Positions 4,636-5,641 of a DNA stretch of 5,641 nt are shown here, piece after piece. Source of the stretch: an uncultured Eubacteriales bacterium (GTDB lineage Bacteria; Bacillota; Clostridia; Oscillospirales; CAG-382); contig URSI01000092.1 in NCBI GenBank assembly GCA_900550505.1, positions 1 through 5,641 on the forward strand. The letters are read 5' to 3'. Each line of letters begins with the position of its first letter. Position 1 is the stretch's first letter. The notes under the pieces were generated by a model that did not search any database, was not told the DNA's origin, and saw nothing but the letters and a program-made list of their open reading frames with translations. The position numbers and the translations under genes are program-made.

Positions 4636-5641
4636 TCAGCAGACTTTTACTATCCAGCCGCGGGTGTCCGGAATGCGGCCCCACTGTATGCCGGTAAGCG
4701 TATCGTAAAGCATCTGAGATATTTTGCCGATCTCACCGTTGTTAATGACGATCTTTTCGCCGTCTCTGTCAAGCAACCCTACAGGAGAAATGACAGCGGC
4801 GGTTCCGGTGCCGAAAACCTCGTCAAGCTTACCTGCTTTGTGCGCTTCAAACAGCTCGTCTACGTCTACACGACGTTCGGTGACCTTGTAACCGAGATCA
4901 CGCAGCAATGTAATGACAGAATCGCGTGTTACGCCGGGAAGTATGCTGCCTTCCAGCATGGGGGTGATGACCTCGCCGTCGATCACAAAGAAAACATTCA
5001 TCGTGCCGACTTCGTCAACATACTTTCTGTGAACGCCGTCAAGCCAGAGCACCTGGGAGTAACCGAGTTCGTTTGCTTTTTCCTGTGCGGCGAGTGAAGC
5101 AGCGTAGTTTCCGCCTGCTTTCGCAAAGCCTATACCACCCTTTACCGCGCGCACGTAATCAGTTTCCACAAATATCTTGACGGGATTGAGTCCTTCTGCA
5201 TAATAAGCGCCGACGGGGGAGAGGATTATACAGAAAAGGTATTGAGTGGCGGGTTTTACGCCGAGATGTGCGTCGGTAGCAATGATGAACGGACGGATAT
5301 ACAGGGAGGTGTCCTTGCCCTCGGGTACCCAGTCTGCATCGATGCTGACAAGGGCTTTCAGCGCCTCAAGCACAAAATCGGGATCTACCTGCGGGATGCA
5401 AAGCCTGCGGTTTGTGCGATTCATGCGTTCAATGTTTTTCTGAGGCCTGAAAAGCTGGATGCTGCCGTCGTCGGCAGCATATGCCTTGAGTCCTTCAAAA
5501 ATTCCTTGACCGTAGTGCAGAACGCAGCTTGCGGGGTCCATATTGAAAGAGCCGTAAGGAACGATTTCACTTTCCTGCCAACCGCCGTTTGCGGCGTCGT
5601 AGCGCATTATGAGCATGTGGTCGGTAAAGTATTTACCGAAA
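4636..5641 (-). CDS. ilvE: Branched-chain amino acid aminotransferase, N-terminus missing
   Basis: A fold-type IV PLP enzyme that transfers the amino group between glutamate and the 2-oxo acids of leucine, isoleucine and valine: the last step of their synthesis or the first of their breakdown, in the cytosol. The frame is open to the right edge and reads FGKYFTDH before the first visible Met (5614-5616). That is typical internal BCAT sequence, so the true start lies outside and roughly 20-30 residues are missing. Counting from that Met: VLHYGQGIFEGLKAY (32-46), the catalytic lysine in FAKAGGNYAASL at Lys166, the DEVGTMNVFF cofactor segment with Glu202, SILPGVTRDS (234-243) and FGTGTAAVISPVG (278-290). 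The DYVRAVKGGIGFAKAGGNY wording fits the longer, class II (ilvE_II-type) enzymes. The stop is TGA at 4636-4638. No key residue is missing. Confidence 0.95.
   Translation of the reverse strand, partial: FGKYFTDHMLIMRYDAANGGWQESEIVPYGSFNMDPASCVLHYGQGIFEGLKAYAADDGSIQLFRPQKNIERMNRTNRRLCIPQVDPDFVLEALKALVSIDADWVPEGKDTSLYIRPFIIATDAHLGVKPATQYLFCIILSPVGAYYAEGLNPVKIFVETDYVRAVKGGIGFAKAGGNYAASLAAQEKANELGYSQVLWLDGVHRKYVDEVGTMNVFFVIDGEVITPMLEGSILPGVTRDSVITLLRDLGYKVTERRVDVDELFEAHKAGKLDEVFGTGTAAVISPVGLLDRDGEKIVINNGEIGKISQMLYDTLTGIQWGRIPDTRGWIVKVC

Noticed and set aside
4633..5097. 154-codon open frame on the plus strand opposite ilvE
   Set aside because: It is fully antisense to the conserved aminotransferase, including the stretch that codes the catalytic lysine region and GTGTAAVISPVG; no ribosome binding site or motif was seen.

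Overview
The window looks like chromosomal DNA of a low-to-mid GC member of the Clostridia, probably an uncultured gut lineage. The evidence is the protein families (a NahK-like sugar kinase, a SigH-like sigma factor, CxxC zinc ribbons, DUF3810, a YpsA/DUF1273-like SLOG protein), AGG-type ribosome binding sites, near-consensus sigma-A promoters and strong intrinsic terminators. The genus cannot be named from this sequence alone. No tRNA, rRNA, CRISPR array, transposase or integrase is visible.

Layout, left half (plus strand): the 3' two thirds of a sugar 1-kinase of the NahK/aminoglycoside phosphotransferase fold (1-716). An AT-rich gap follows, carrying a perfect sigma-A promoter (TTGACA, 17 bp, TATAAT). 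Next come a small SigH-like sigma factor (836-1417) and an 88-residue double zinc-ribbon protein (1497-1763), closed by a 12-bp-stem terminator (1793-1827).

Middle: a divergent pair made of a SLOG-fold protein on the minus strand (1924-2382) and an 80-residue Xre-type repressor on the plus strand (2510-2752). Between them lies a perfect 14-bp inverted repeat (2401-2414 and 2439-2452) that brackets an extended -10 promoter for the SLOG gene. This is the most distinctive structure in the window and looks like a self-contained, self-repressed switch. The stretch 2753-3134 has no confident gene. It holds a hairpin with a T-rich tail, an open frame that looks like coding debris, and a possible 46-codon ORF whose stop lies inside the next terminator.

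Right half (minus strand): a bidirectional terminator (3135-3179), a membrane-anchored DUF3810 protein with an HExxH metallopeptidase motif (3248-4516), a 13-bp-stem hairpin (4548-4581), and a branched-chain aminotransferase, IlvE (4636 to the window end, 5' end missing).

The flanking genes are ordinary metabolism and housekeeping. The part that could be an undescribed system is the Xre-SLOG pair with its symmetrical operator. A role for it is inference only; nothing in the window names a substrate or a target.
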